Source: Deltaproteobacteria bacterium
GTDB taxonomy: Bacteria; Myxococcota_A; UBA9160; UBA4427
Length of the DNA stretch: 64,000 nucleotides
Reading direction: 5' to 3'
NCBI GenBank assembly: GCA_029261835.1
Contig: JAJDAO010000021.1
Coordinates: forward strand, 124,001-188,000
In this document: positions 45,201 through 53,394 of the stretch, one piece after another
Numbering within the stretch: the first letter of the stretch is position 1
How the letters are laid out: each line of letters begins with the position of its first letter
Program-made: the position numbers and the translations under genes
Notes under the pieces: model-generated
Databases searched by the model: none
Seen by the model: only the letters and a program-made list of their open reading frames with translations
What the model was told of the DNA's origin: nothing

Positions 45201-46064
45201 CAGCTCAATGAACCGGCCGCGAGCCCGTATACGTTCGACGGTCAGTATCGCTTCCCCGGAATCGTGGGGAACCCGGCGGTGGCACTCCCGGGTGACGGCA
45301 CGTTCCACGGCGATCCGGACCAGGTCACGTACATCGACTTCACGAGCAACGGCAGCTGCCTGAACGAGGCCGACACCGTCAGCATCGAGCTGCAGTTCAA
45401 GACCGGCGATGTCGACCTGGACTACGACGGCCCGGATGACATCACACCGGGCGATCAGGACCCGGCCACGACCGCGACCTTCAGCCGGCTCTTCGAGCGC
45501 AAGCGCGCCATCAAGGCCACCATCATGAGGGCCGACTACGGACTCGACAACGTGGATTCGCGCGCCGGCAAGGCGCGCATCCAGGTGAAGTACTTCGTCG
45601 ATACGGCCTCTCGTCACACCTGCCCGCACCCCTCGTGGCCAGACGACACCTACGTGGGGAACGACGCGCGCTGGCACCAGGTCAACACCGACATCGACAA
45701 CTACCCGATCGTCTCCGACCACTGGTACAGGGCGCGCGTGGTCTTCAACTCGGCAAAGGCCCACATCCCCGTGGATATCTGGGTGGACGATCTCGGGACG
45801 AACGATCCGGTCACCGATCCGGATGTCGGCGAGCTCTGGTCTGGCTTCATCAACACCGCCATGCCCAACGTCGAAGACAGCTCGAGCTGCAAGTGGGGCG
45901 CGCTGCCGGGGGATTACATCGCACTCGAAGAGCAGCCCTGGTTCATCGGCGCGACGGAGAACCACAACAGCCTGTTCATCATGAAGGGTCAGATCGACTG
46001 GGTGACGTGGAAGGCGGCAGCCGACTACACCGGCGTCGACGATGGTCCGCACACCGGGCCGTAG
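42243..46064 (+). CDS. Giant multihaem c-type cytochrome with Ig-like repeats and C-terminal LamG-like domain, copy B
   Basis: The protein has 1273 residues. Residues 1-380 are nearly identical to copy A, with signal peptide and nine CxxCH. CTSCH, CLDCH, CTDCH and CNACH complete thirteen, plus CX8CH (CMGDGVNTGCH) and CX4CH (CGNASCH, residue 705). The haem domain has an insert around 500-600 relative to copy A. It lacks the first LamG module and instead has two SwmB/Ig-like domains (NELVVTFQPSLDAFG; IRVTMTEGVWGSGAAG, related to the Ig-like unit of copy A). The C-terminal LamG-like domain is shared (PIVSDHWYRARVVFNSAK, IDWVTWKAAADYTG). Export and a role in extracellular electron transfer are inferred. 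Confidence 0.88.
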   Translation: MNNRAPDLRVILIGLGLATGCLVMLAGTANALGPPHNASFGIDCEDCHAMHQGGLMGALVPRDRAQEALCRSCHNPTGMAAAFSNVALHEPEAGARLIDCGACHDPHGPHETTDPRTGTTAFNLGLVRSNTDKYVPEALGPVIFQLRPDDFSWDSSPYTGICQSCHTATNYHTNDGVDPHHNEAADCTTCHKHEDGFAPSGCTGCHSEPQNLRRQIVEAGGDFERPSHHVRGSVEDSDCLVCHYVRNHGSQIVKLRDPDQGDALVHEYDSAAPEDLEGFCLGCHDSDGASYLADGAHPFGDGLTPPNVEGLAGSEWINAAHKTEPFSGNGDAPITCMGDGVNTGCHGNAHGSDNEKILSADSGLQTIEQLCFNCHTDGRVTNDALSSNRTGGYVSADDIEEAFAKSRKHDVGGTFSVGGNTYTLQCTSCHNPHVVTGSYWDAALGVSPVTRPDLSADPVTNPRAMGSTLWGATPGEKTDDFAAQGSGTGGWYFSTARGGTISNDQPARYQPPKDGTGNSFEFAGDILPDYTTLCLDCHSNRVNAAIPPVNWGQGIGCTDNSVDPPNQRVECGADHGLGMAGKPAYVSDEGTAGFWGSSGNPDMIFNMNYVTRGRHNGHFMRWPYDSAERSAGINFVMACTDCHEAHGSDRGGMIRERFNVNANGDCGSGGDTDPNGENCTDGSNWNSYCNACHYYYGGHHAGMSCGNASCHEANSIHRIIHVTGSGAGTQLMLTAAGWESNFQRPDFTPEIQSVAGHTGSNELVVTFQPSLDAFGIYGNEDLTGALDVGDFWIFDTDGNNPKSITSVSHLAGEYSATLTLSAVLTAADVGSDTLAARGMEIWDWYAGGYQNAATGTIPAQAVSAGPWPVIIDGPPPLGILSAAYGSGEIRVTMTEGVWGSGAAGVLLPGDFTLSDCGGRTITGVTHTPGGASAILMLDSALALSDIGVCTAATVGGVISDGYGNYANVTVVALSLPAECPIGTASFQLNEPAASPYTFDGQYRFPGIVGNPAVALPGDGTFHGDPDQVTYIDFTSNGSCLNEADTVSIELQFKTGDVDLDYDGPDDITPGDQDPATTATFSRLFERKRAIKATIMRADYGLDNVDSRAGKARIQVKYFVDTASRHTCPHPSWPDDTYVGNDARWHQVNTDIDNYPIVSDHWYRARVVFNSAKAHIPVDIWVDDLGTNDPVTDPDVGELWSGFINTAMPNVEDSSSCKWGALPGDYIALEEQPWFIGATENHNSLFIMKGQIDWVTWKAAADYTGVDDGPHTGP

Positions 46065-46170
46065 CGCGCGCCTATACCTGTGATCTCGCTTCTCGACCTC
46101 GGGCCGAACTCACGCACCCGGCGCGGTCCGGGGTCTATGAGATCGCTTCTAGCAGCGACACCGCCCGCGA

Positions 46171-48690
46171 TCAGGCTTCCGAGGATCGGGGTCGAGGGCT
46201 GGGAATCGGGATCCGTCGCAGCGCGACGATGCCGACCGCGTAAACCAAGAGTGCGATGAAGAGTAGCCAGCGAAAGCCGACGCTCATCGCCAGAATGGTC
46301 GCGGAAACCGAGCCCACGACGGAGAAGAAGCCGTTGACCGCCCAGGCCCACGCGACGTACTGCTTCTGATAGGACGTCGTCTGCGAGATCGTCGCCACGC
46401 CGATTGGCATGAAGGCACCGAGACACAGCCCGACCGGTGCTAGCATCGCAACCGTCGCCCCGATGCGCTGCGCCAGACCCGCGCTCTCGAGCATCCGCGT
46501 GAGGGGCGTCACGCCATACTGGAAGAACACGGTCAGCACGCCGAGGGCCAGCAGAAGACCGAGCAGCGCCTGGCGTTTCGACTCCGAGTAGCGGGCCGAC
46601 AAGAGGCTGCCAAGCCCCGAGAAGATCAATAGGCTGAAGAGGGTCACCGTCAGCGAATAGCTCGGGTAGCCCAGGAAGAGCGTCAGTTTCTGAATCAGGC
46701 AGACCTCGATGAACATGAACCCGAGGCCGAGCGCCGCGAAGTACAGCCCTACGTTGCGCTTGTACGGGATTTCGCTCCAGATATCACGAATCCACACGGT
46801 GGGGAGCAGGATGAAGATTGCGGCAAAGCTGGCTGCGAAGACCAGCAGCAGGACGAGCATGCGCTCGCCGATCGCGACCTCGAAGTTCTTGTTGTGAGGG
46901 TCCCGTCTCACACTGCCGAAGACTGCGTCCCGAAATCCCGTGAAGTGCCAGAAGAACGGCGAGTCGTCATGAATCGGGCGGACGTTGAAGTCATAGCTCG
47001 CGTAGAAGTCGTCGAGCTCCCCGCCGTCGAGGCTGATGATGCGCTGCACGGGGTTGAGTTCTCTCGGAGCCGGCGACGACATCGGGTACCAGAGCTGTGA
47101 GTTCTCGATGTTCTGCAGATGGAGTCGCAATCGTTCGACCCGCTCGTCGCTGAACGGCTGCCGGCTCACCAGCGTGGTCGAGCCGGGCAAGAAGGCGGGC
47201 GCCGTGCTGACGATGATATGTCGCCCCGGCTCGCTGATCCCGAGCCCCGTGAGCGCCTCGCGAGCCGTGGCCACGTAACGCGGCGTTCGGTTGGGCCGGC
47301 TGAGCAAATGGAGCTCGCCGAATTGCGCGCAAAGAACGCCTCCCGGTGTGAGGTGTTCGAGGGCGCTCTCGATCATTTCGACGGTGTAGAGATAGCTCTC
47401 GGACAGCACGAAGGCGCCGGAGCTCGCCGCGTTCATCGCGGCGTAGCTGTCCGGGGCGACAAGCCAGATGAGGTCGTAGCGCTCATTGTTTCGCTCGAGG
47501 AACGAACGTCCTTCGGCGTTGACGAGCGTCACACGCGGATGATGCGCGACACGGCCGGTGAACTCGGCGAACTGATCCGTCAGCAGCGAGACCGTGAGCG
47601 GGTTGAGCTCCACGCCCGTCACTGCTTCGGCCTCGAAGAAGAGCGAAGCCATGAGTTCCTGCCCGCCCGCGGCGCCGATGACGAGAACCCGGGCACCGGG
47701 ATCGAGGACCTTGAATGGCAGCGATCGGATGTTGTTCGAGAAGCGGCGCAGCTTCTCGGACGTGCCGTCCCAGGCCCGAAGAGACGAGCCAATGTTGCCG
47801 TCGTGGTGCAGCGTGTGCATCGACTCGTCGTTCGGAGTCTCGACTACATCGACGCGGAAGACCGCGCTCCAGTCCGAGAAGAGCACGTTCTTGTTGCCGT
47901 GCCGTTGGGGGCTCATGGTCTTGTGACGATCGGGAACAGGCTGCGGGATCGAGCTCGGAAACACGGCGAGCACCGCCAGCAGCAAGGCCGAGACCGCTCC
48001 CACGGCGACGAGCGGCCGAGAGACGCCACGGGCGCAGTGCACGGCCGCAACCCCGAGGACCGCGCCACCGACGAGCACCGCGCCAGGCGGCGTCACGGTG
48101 AGGAAGAGCGGCACGCACAGGCCGCAGCCGATTCCCGCCCCAAGCAGATCAACGAAATAAAGGCGGTTCATGTCCGCTGCTCGACTCCCGAAGATGGAGG
48201 CGAGAACGATGCCGACGAGGAGAAAGGGTGAGAAGAGCGAGAAGCAGATCAGAAAGAGCTTCCCCAACTCGCCAGCGCTCGAGGTGAGGTCGCTGACGTT
48301 CAGCTGAACGAGTGCGATCACGGCGTAGGTCAGCGGCACGACCACGGCTGCACCGGCGCAGCAGCGCGCGATCAGTCGCTGCGGGCTCTGGTTGCGCAGC
48401 GCGGGGTGAACGGCGAGCAGCGCCCCGCCCGTACCGAGCCCGAGCATGGCGATTCCGAGAATCAGATACGTGAAGTAATAGTAGAGCTTGAACGAGAAGA
48501 TCCGCGTCATTGCGATCTCGAGGACGATGGCGGCGAATGCCACCAGAAACGTCTCGACGAGAAAGCTTGGTCGCGGCTCGTTGGCCGGGCCACGGCCGGC
48601 CGGTGATGGGATCAGATCTTCGGAGATGAGCGGGTCCAGGGCCACGTCCTCACGATGGGGACCGGGCGGCCCCTTGGAGCGCCCCATCAT
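46171..48690 (-). CDS. Polytopic membrane protein with spermidine-synthase-like domain (paralogue 2)
   Basis: The protein has 839 residues. A ~40-residue cytosolic N-terminus precedes about seven helices (FLVETFLVAFAAIVLEIAMT). A SAM/spermidine-synthase-fold domain follows (GARVLVIGAAGGQELMASLF, VTGVELNPLTVSLL, YDLIWLVAPDSYAA), then about seven more helices (GFMFIEVCLIQKLTLFLGYP, YVAWAWAVNGFFSVVGS). It has the same architecture as the protein at 26300-28735, and both border the beta-propeller/cytochrome region. The glycine motif GAAGGQE deviates from the GxGGG of true spermidine synthases, so a different small-molecule or protein modification is likely. Confidence 0.8.
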   Translation of the reverse strand: MMGRSKGPPGPHREDVALDPLISEDLIPSPAGRGPANEPRPSFLVETFLVAFAAIVLEIAMTRIFSFKLYYYFTYLILGIAMLGLGTGGALLAVHPALRNQSPQRLIARCCAGAAVVVPLTYAVIALVQLNVSDLTSSAGELGKLFLICFSLFSPFLLVGIVLASIFGSRAADMNRLYFVDLLGAGIGCGLCVPLFLTVTPPGAVLVGGAVLGVAAVHCARGVSRPLVAVGAVSALLLAVLAVFPSSIPQPVPDRHKTMSPQRHGNKNVLFSDWSAVFRVDVVETPNDESMHTLHHDGNIGSSLRAWDGTSEKLRRFSNNIRSLPFKVLDPGARVLVIGAAGGQELMASLFFEAEAVTGVELNPLTVSLLTDQFAEFTGRVAHHPRVTLVNAEGRSFLERNNERYDLIWLVAPDSYAAMNAASSGAFVLSESYLYTVEMIESALEHLTPGGVLCAQFGELHLLSRPNRTPRYVATAREALTGLGISEPGRHIIVSTAPAFLPGSTTLVSRQPFSDERVERLRLHLQNIENSQLWYPMSSPAPRELNPVQRIISLDGGELDDFYASYDFNVRPIHDDSPFFWHFTGFRDAVFGSVRRDPHNKNFEVAIGERMLVLLLVFAASFAAIFILLPTVWIRDIWSEIPYKRNVGLYFAALGLGFMFIEVCLIQKLTLFLGYPSYSLTVTLFSLLIFSGLGSLLSARYSESKRQALLGLLLALGVLTVFFQYGVTPLTRMLESAGLAQRIGATVAMLAPVGLCLGAFMPIGVATISQTTSYQKQYVAWAWAVNGFFSVVGSVSATILAMSVGFRWLLFIALLVYAVGIVALRRIPIPSPRPRSSEA

Positions 48691-48734
48691 ATCGGAAACC
48701 GCGGCGATACTCCCCTCCCGCCAGGTTCGACCGA

Positions 48735-50321
48735 TTACGGAACGCTCCCTTCCCTCTTCTTCAGGACTGCCCAGGTCACCACCCGCTCCGGGTTCTCCAG
48801 GTCGAAACCCAGCCCCGCGAGTCGCTTCTCGAGACCGAGATTCAGCTGCTTCTGCGCCTCCGGTCCGAGATAGCTCACAGCACCCAGATAACGTGGCGAA
48901 GCACCGGGTGCGCGGTCGAGGTAGACGATCACCCAGTCGGCGATATCAACGCCGTCGGGGTATAGGAAGACGTCTCTCCCGTCGTGCAGGATGGGCAGGA
49001 ACTTCTCGACCGTCGACACGACCGAGCCCTCTGGGATCAGAGCCGGGGCCTTCTGCATCTCCCGGGCGAAGTCGTGCATCTGTCCGCCAGGAAGGTACCG
49101 CGTGAGCTCTCGAAACGATCGATACCATGCGATCGACTTCAGGTTTCTGCTGTCGAAGCCGAGCCCGCCGACCTCCGTCGGATAGATGCACATCGGGATG
49201 AGCATCGTCACGCAAGCGCTCGTGTTGAGAAGACCGATCCACAGCCTCGGTCTCGAGCTCTGACGCAACCTTCGATAAACGTTGGCATATCCGGTCGCCA
49301 CCGACCACACCAGGAACGGGAAGTATGTCGAGTGGTAGTGCGTTGCGAAGCTCGTCTTCTCTCCACCACCGAGAGTTCCCATGATGTTCGGGAGCATGGT
49401 TCCCACGGTAACCAGGTAAGACCTCCAATCGAAAAGCCCCAATAGGCCAAACAGCGCCAGATTCACCATCAAGAACGTGAGGAGCTTGTTCCTGAAAGCC
49501 GCGTCGGCGGTCACATTCAGATAGAAGACAGACGGCGCCAGAGAAGAGCTGAACCCCTGATAGTCCTCGTTGTTCAACACGACCTGGATGATGAATACGG
49601 ACGCGCCCATCAGGACGACAGCCAGCACAGCGTAGAACGGAGTACTGAGCAGATACTTGCGCGGCTGCAGAACCACGTAGGCCACGATGGCCGCTCCGCA
49701 GATGGCGCCGGAGCGTTCCGTCAGGATTGCGCACAGACCCGCGGTCAGCAGCAGCTTCGTCTTGTCCGGGTGCTCGCGCGTCAGCTGGTAGATGAAGAGC
49801 AGACCGAATATCAGGAAGAACCGGTCCACGTACATCTGCCAGAAGAGTCCAAACGACCAGATCGGATGCGCGGCGACCAGGAGCACCAGGAGCGCAGCGC
49901 TGAATCTTGCGACTCGCTTCCCCCGCATGTAGAGGTAGGCGACAAGGGGTACGCCGCAGAAACAGAGCGTCTTCAGCAGCGGGATGAGGATATAGCCTGG
50001 AATCAGGAAGGTGAGGGGTGCGATGAGATAGAGCACGAAATAGGCATGCTTCTCGAACTGATTGATCTCCGGTGGATCTGGGCCATCGAGCCTGCCCGAG
50101 AGCACGATCTCCGGTTCCTGGTCGATGAAGTCGAAGACCTCGTAGACGCTGGCGTTGATCTGCGAGGTGGGCTTGCCGGTCTGGCGGATATTGGTCAGCA
50201 GCTCGTCCAGGAATGCGTTATCCGCGGATCCGTAGTTCCACTCCATGATCTGGATGTAGGAAAGAGGAATCAGCACACAGACGAACAGGAGCAGGGTCAG
50301 GTAGGTCTCTCGTCTACTCAT
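48735..50321 (-). CDS. DUF2079-like multi-pass membrane protein (GT-C superfamily)
   Basis: The protein has 528 residues from ATG 50321; upstream codons in frame look non-coding. There are about 11-12 membrane helices. The first large loop, WNYGSADNAFLDELLTNIRQ, is acidic, as in GT-C enzymes, and FEKHAYFVLYLIAPL follows as in DUF2079. FFLIFGLLFIYQLTREHPDK and ATHYHSTYFPFLVWSVATGY also fit that family. The C-terminal ~110 residues are soluble. It is 44 bp behind the spermidine-synthase-like gene, likely co-transcribed. Possible role: glycosylation of envelope polymers or of the neighbouring exported proteins. Confidence 0.72.
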   Translation of the reverse strand: MSRRETYLTLLLFVCVLIPLSYIQIMEWNYGSADNAFLDELLTNIRQTGKPTSQINASVYEVFDFIDQEPEIVLSGRLDGPDPPEINQFEKHAYFVLYLIAPLTFLIPGYILIPLLKTLCFCGVPLVAYLYMRGKRVARFSAALLVLLVAAHPIWSFGLFWQMYVDRFFLIFGLLFIYQLTREHPDKTKLLLTAGLCAILTERSGAICGAAIVAYVVLQPRKYLLSTPFYAVLAVVLMGASVFIIQVVLNNEDYQGFSSSLAPSVFYLNVTADAAFRNKLLTFLMVNLALFGLLGLFDWRSYLVTVGTMLPNIMGTLGGGEKTSFATHYHSTYFPFLVWSVATGYANVYRRLRQSSRPRLWIGLLNTSACVTMLIPMCIYPTEVGGLGFDSRNLKSIAWYRSFRELTRYLPGGQMHDFAREMQKAPALIPEGSVVSTVEKFLPILHDGRDVFLYPDGVDIADWVIVYLDRAPGASPRYLGAVSYLGPEAQKQLNLGLEKRLAGLGFDLENPERVVTWAVLKKREGSVP

Positions 50322-50767
50322 GATGTGTCGGCAGCACCCTCTCCATGCAGGGCCCAGAACAATCAAGATACTGCGTCGCGACCCGATTCCAAGGCGAACG
50401 CTGCACATTGTTGCACTCGTTCAGATTACTCTTAGTGTAGGCGGGGTGATCCTCCCGAGTGCCGGCTGGCTGCCCCCGACATCGAAGGAATGCAAGGCAG
50501 CGCCTCGCCGCATGGATCTCGCCGTCCGCATCCGGTGTCCTCGCCAGAAGGCACCGGGTCTTCCACCCAGCCACATCCCGGCGAGATCAGTCTGGAAAGC
50601 TCAGCGATCGTGCTCCTACCACACGCCGCGAACGGCGTGCGCGCAGGGCCGCGTCTGGTGTACTCGACCTGGAGCGCCTCTGGAGCATCTCCCCCGTCAG
50701 ATTCTGCTTCTCGCTCGGACGCCTGCCGTGCGACAATAGAGCTTGCGCTGCTGCTGAGGACAGGCTG
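50322..50767. other. Divergent intergenic region
   Basis: 446 bp between the DUF2079-like gene (leftward) and the secreted protein gene (rightward). Open frames cross it, but their composition (Arg/Ser/Pro-rich shadows) is not protein-like. No clear promoter hexamers or RNA gene were seen. Confidence 0.5.
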
Positions 50768-52234
50768 ATGCCGAAGACCGCTCTATCTTGGTTCTGTCTC
50801 TGTGCCCTCGTGCTGCTGCTGCCGGGAACCGTGCAGGCAGCGAGCACCTTGAATCGCGACCTCGACCCCGTCGTCTTGACCGGATCAAGCCTGACGGCCC
50901 TGCTCGGCCTCGCTCCGGGCTCCGTCGTGGCCTTTCGCTACCAAGGGGGGTGGGGCCAGATCCCGGTGCAGATCGATGAACGTGATGAGGTGACTTACGA
51001 CCAGGTCTACGGGGGCGGATTCCCAGCCGCGAGCATTCTCGTCGCGACCTACACCGACCCGGGTAGCTATGTCGGCGCCGACACGGACCCGCTCTTCGAC
51101 GCAGACGACGAGCTGGTCTTCATGGCCAGCGATGCGGGTGATCTCGCCCCGGCTGGCTCGAGCTACCCGATCGGTACCGTGCCCGTCGGCGGAGTGGTGC
51201 TCGAGATCGACGATCCCCTGGACGGAGGACTTGGCTACGTCTACCTATTCGAGAGCTCGGGCAGCCTCTCTCCCGGCGCTGGCGCCGACTATGTCAGCTA
51301 CACCTTCGATCTCTTGGCCGGTAGCTATCCCGCAGACTACAACCTGGCGAACGGGCCCAATCCCGAGGACAGCGTCGTCGCCACTGCCCGCTACGTCTCC
51401 CACTTCTCCGACCGCTGGATTCACGACGAGATATCGATCACGGCCGGTGGTGCGACAGGGGTCGATATCCTCGATCGCCACCGCAACATCTTCGCACCCG
51501 GCGTGTGTTCTCGCAGCGAAGATACGTTCAGCGCTGGCGAGGGAGCCTTCTTCGCCAACATCGACGGGCCCGTGCGCGCGATCCGGTCGTACATGGGTGC
51601 CAACAGCGGCCCCTTGACGCAGCGCGTTCATGTCTTCTACGCGGGACGGGAGGACATCACCACGTTCCTCCGCGTGCACGCGATTTCGGGAATCATGGAC
51701 ATGTTCGACTACAGCTCGAATGCGATCGGGATGACCTACTCGAGCAGCACCAGCCCGGGTGGCGTCAGCGTCGACGGCACGCCGGATGTCGTGAGCAGTG
51801 CAGTGCCGAGCTGGGAGATGGTAACCGGCGCACAGGGAAGCCTGATCGTCGCTGCCAGCCAGGAGGCCGACTTCAGCCCTTTGTCACCCGTTCACTACTA
51901 CGAGGATGACGCCTCCCCCAGCTACATCCAATGTACGGGCGACGCCTTCGAGTTCGCCCAGAGTGGCGCCTGGATCAACCACGCCATTCCCAATACCGAC
52001 CCGCTGCTCGGAACCTTCAATCACCTCGTGACGACTCGTGTGCTGTACTTCGAGGGACCGGGCAAGACAGCGGCTGACGCACTGCAGCGATCTCTTCAGG
52101 CGGGAACCTCGCCGACCGTCACCGTGACATCCTTCGCCGTCACACCGGTGCCCGTGCTGTCACCTGGCGTTTGGGTCGGCCTCGCGCTGGCCCTGGCCGG
52201 CGCGGGTGCTCCGTCGGTGCGTGGTCGAGCGTAG
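50768..52234 (+). CDS. Secreted protein with IPTL/PEP-CTERM-like tail, function unknown
   Basis: The protein has 488 residues. ATG 50768 follows GAGGACAG and starts a signal peptide (LSWFCLCALVLLLPGTVQA). The mature N-terminal half has VVAFRYQGGWGQIPVQIDER and FDADDELVFMASDAGDLAP, a beta-rich pattern seen in uncharacterised exported proteins. The middle includes HFSDRWIHDEISIT and IRSYMGANSGPLTQRVHVFY. The end, VPVLSPGVWVGLALALAG followed by Arg residues, is a tripartite sorting-like tail resembling IPTL-CTERM. Probably surface-delivered or periplasmic; no catalytic motif recognised. Confidence 0.72.
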   Translation: MPKTALSWFCLCALVLLLPGTVQAASTLNRDLDPVVLTGSSLTALLGLAPGSVVAFRYQGGWGQIPVQIDERDEVTYDQVYGGGFPAASILVATYTDPGSYVGADTDPLFDADDELVFMASDAGDLAPAGSSYPIGTVPVGGVVLEIDDPLDGGLGYVYLFESSGSLSPGAGADYVSYTFDLLAGSYPADYNLANGPNPEDSVVATARYVSHFSDRWIHDEISITAGGATGVDILDRHRNIFAPGVCSRSEDTFSAGEGAFFANIDGPVRAIRSYMGANSGPLTQRVHVFYAGREDITTFLRVHAISGIMDMFDYSSNAIGMTYSSSTSPGGVSVDGTPDVVSSAVPSWEMVTGAQGSLIVAASQEADFSPLSPVHYYEDDASPSYIQCTGDAFEFAQSGAWINHAIPNTDPLLGTFNHLVTTRVLYFEGPGKTAADALQRSLQAGTSPTVTVTSFAVTPVPVLSPGVWVGLALALAGAGAPSVRGRA

Positions 52235-52298
52235 AAGCGATCTCACAAGCCTCTGCCCCACTCCGCCAGACCATCCCGGCCGGGCTCGAATCCGCCGG

Positions 52299-53150
52299 CT
52301 ATCCCTTCCGGCGCTTCTGGATCAGCGCGATGATGGGCGACGGCTCAGCGGGGTGCCACTTCGTCTGCTTGGGGTCGTGGGGCCAGACGAAGGGGAGATG
52401 CGCGACGTGACCGGGCTGCTCGGCCCGATCGAAGACCTCAAGGGCCGCGTGCAACACCGCTCGCTGCGTCTCTTCGTCGCCCACGTCGCCGTAGGGTCGC
52501 CCGAAGGGGTGCTCGATCGCGGCCACCCGCGGCATCCCCACCGCCCGCTGGTAGACCCAGATCATGTTGAGCGTCACCGTCGGGATACCCGCGGCCTCGA
52601 TCTTCCGAGCGACCAGTCCCACGGACTGGCAGCACTGTGGTCAGACCGGCGCCAGCAGGGCCAGGTCCACCCCCTCGTTGCGCATCGCCTGGGCGATGGC
52701 GGGCGCACTCTCATTCTCGAGCACGCTCGTGTCGTTGCCCTGATAGCCCATGATCGAGTAGTGGGTCTCGGCCATGCCGCCGACCGCGCCCTCGCGAACG
52801 AGCTCGCCCAGGCGATCGACGGGAAGCGCGACGTTCAGGTCTCGCAGAATGTAGCCGGTGTCGATGTGCAGGTGGTTCGCCTCGATCGACTCGCTGGTGG
52901 CGTCGGCACGCAACGGCCGCCAGCTCGGGTCTCCCCATGTGGGCTTCCTTCGCTCACCCTCCATGTCAAAGGGCGCGTCGCCCTTCATCGAGAGGCCCGC
53001 AGTCGAGAGCAGCGCGACTTTCGACTCGGAGACCGGCTTGCGCACCGGTGTCCACGGGATGTCATCGTAGGCGGCTTCGTCGGGGATGCTCGCCGAGAGC
53101 GCCCGCTGGATAAAGCCACCTGCAAACCGCCAAGGATCGACCTCGCGCAC
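52299..53150 (-). CDS. GrdB/PrdB-family selenoprotein (in-frame TGA read as selenocysteine)
   Basis: One minus-strand frame runs from a GTG at 53150 (GGGAGA five bases upstream) to 52299, interrupted only by TGA at 52643-52641. Read as Sec this gives 283 residues with Sec at position 170 in LLAPV-U-PQCCQSVGLVARKI. Cys homologues of the glycine/sarcosine/betaine reductase selenoprotein B family carry Cys at this place before QSxGLVARxxEAAGIPTV. Both halves resemble the family (HYSIMGYQGND before, EHPFGRPYGD after). A 7-bp hairpin at the SECIS position follows the TGA. Probably a redox or reductase-type enzyme; substrate unknown. Reading it as two broken halves is less likely. Confidence 0.8.
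52613..52629 (-). promoter_or_regulatory. Bacterial SECIS-like hairpin
   Basis: Reading leftward, 11 bases after the TGA comes CCAGTCC-GTG-GGACTGG, a perfect 7-bp stem with a GTG loop. The loop G is 19 bases downstream of the TGA. Bacterial SECIS elements have a small stem with a G at the start of the apical loop, ~16-37 bases after the UGA, so spacing and loop fit. Confidence 0.65.
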
Positions 53151-53394
53151 CGCGATCTCCCTTCCATTCCCTGCCCTTCCGGGCGATCGAGCACACCGGC
53201 CTCGCCACCCGGGAACCTCGGCGCGCGCGATTCAGTCTACTCTTCGCTGCCCAGGATGGCGAGTGGCGTCGCTCACACTCCGCCCGGCCGACCATTGCAG
53301 CTCGCAGCGAGACTCGTGCGCGCTCGAACCCGATTCAGCATCATACGCCCATTCAGCACCCGAATCGGAGCTTCGATCCGTAGATGAACCGCCG

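Noticed and set aside
52299..53150. Two separate genes or a nonsense-mutated pseudogene at the GrdB-like locus
   Set aside because: The frame is identical on both sides, the TGA replaces a family Cys, and a SECIS-like stem follows; a single selenoprotein explains all three.
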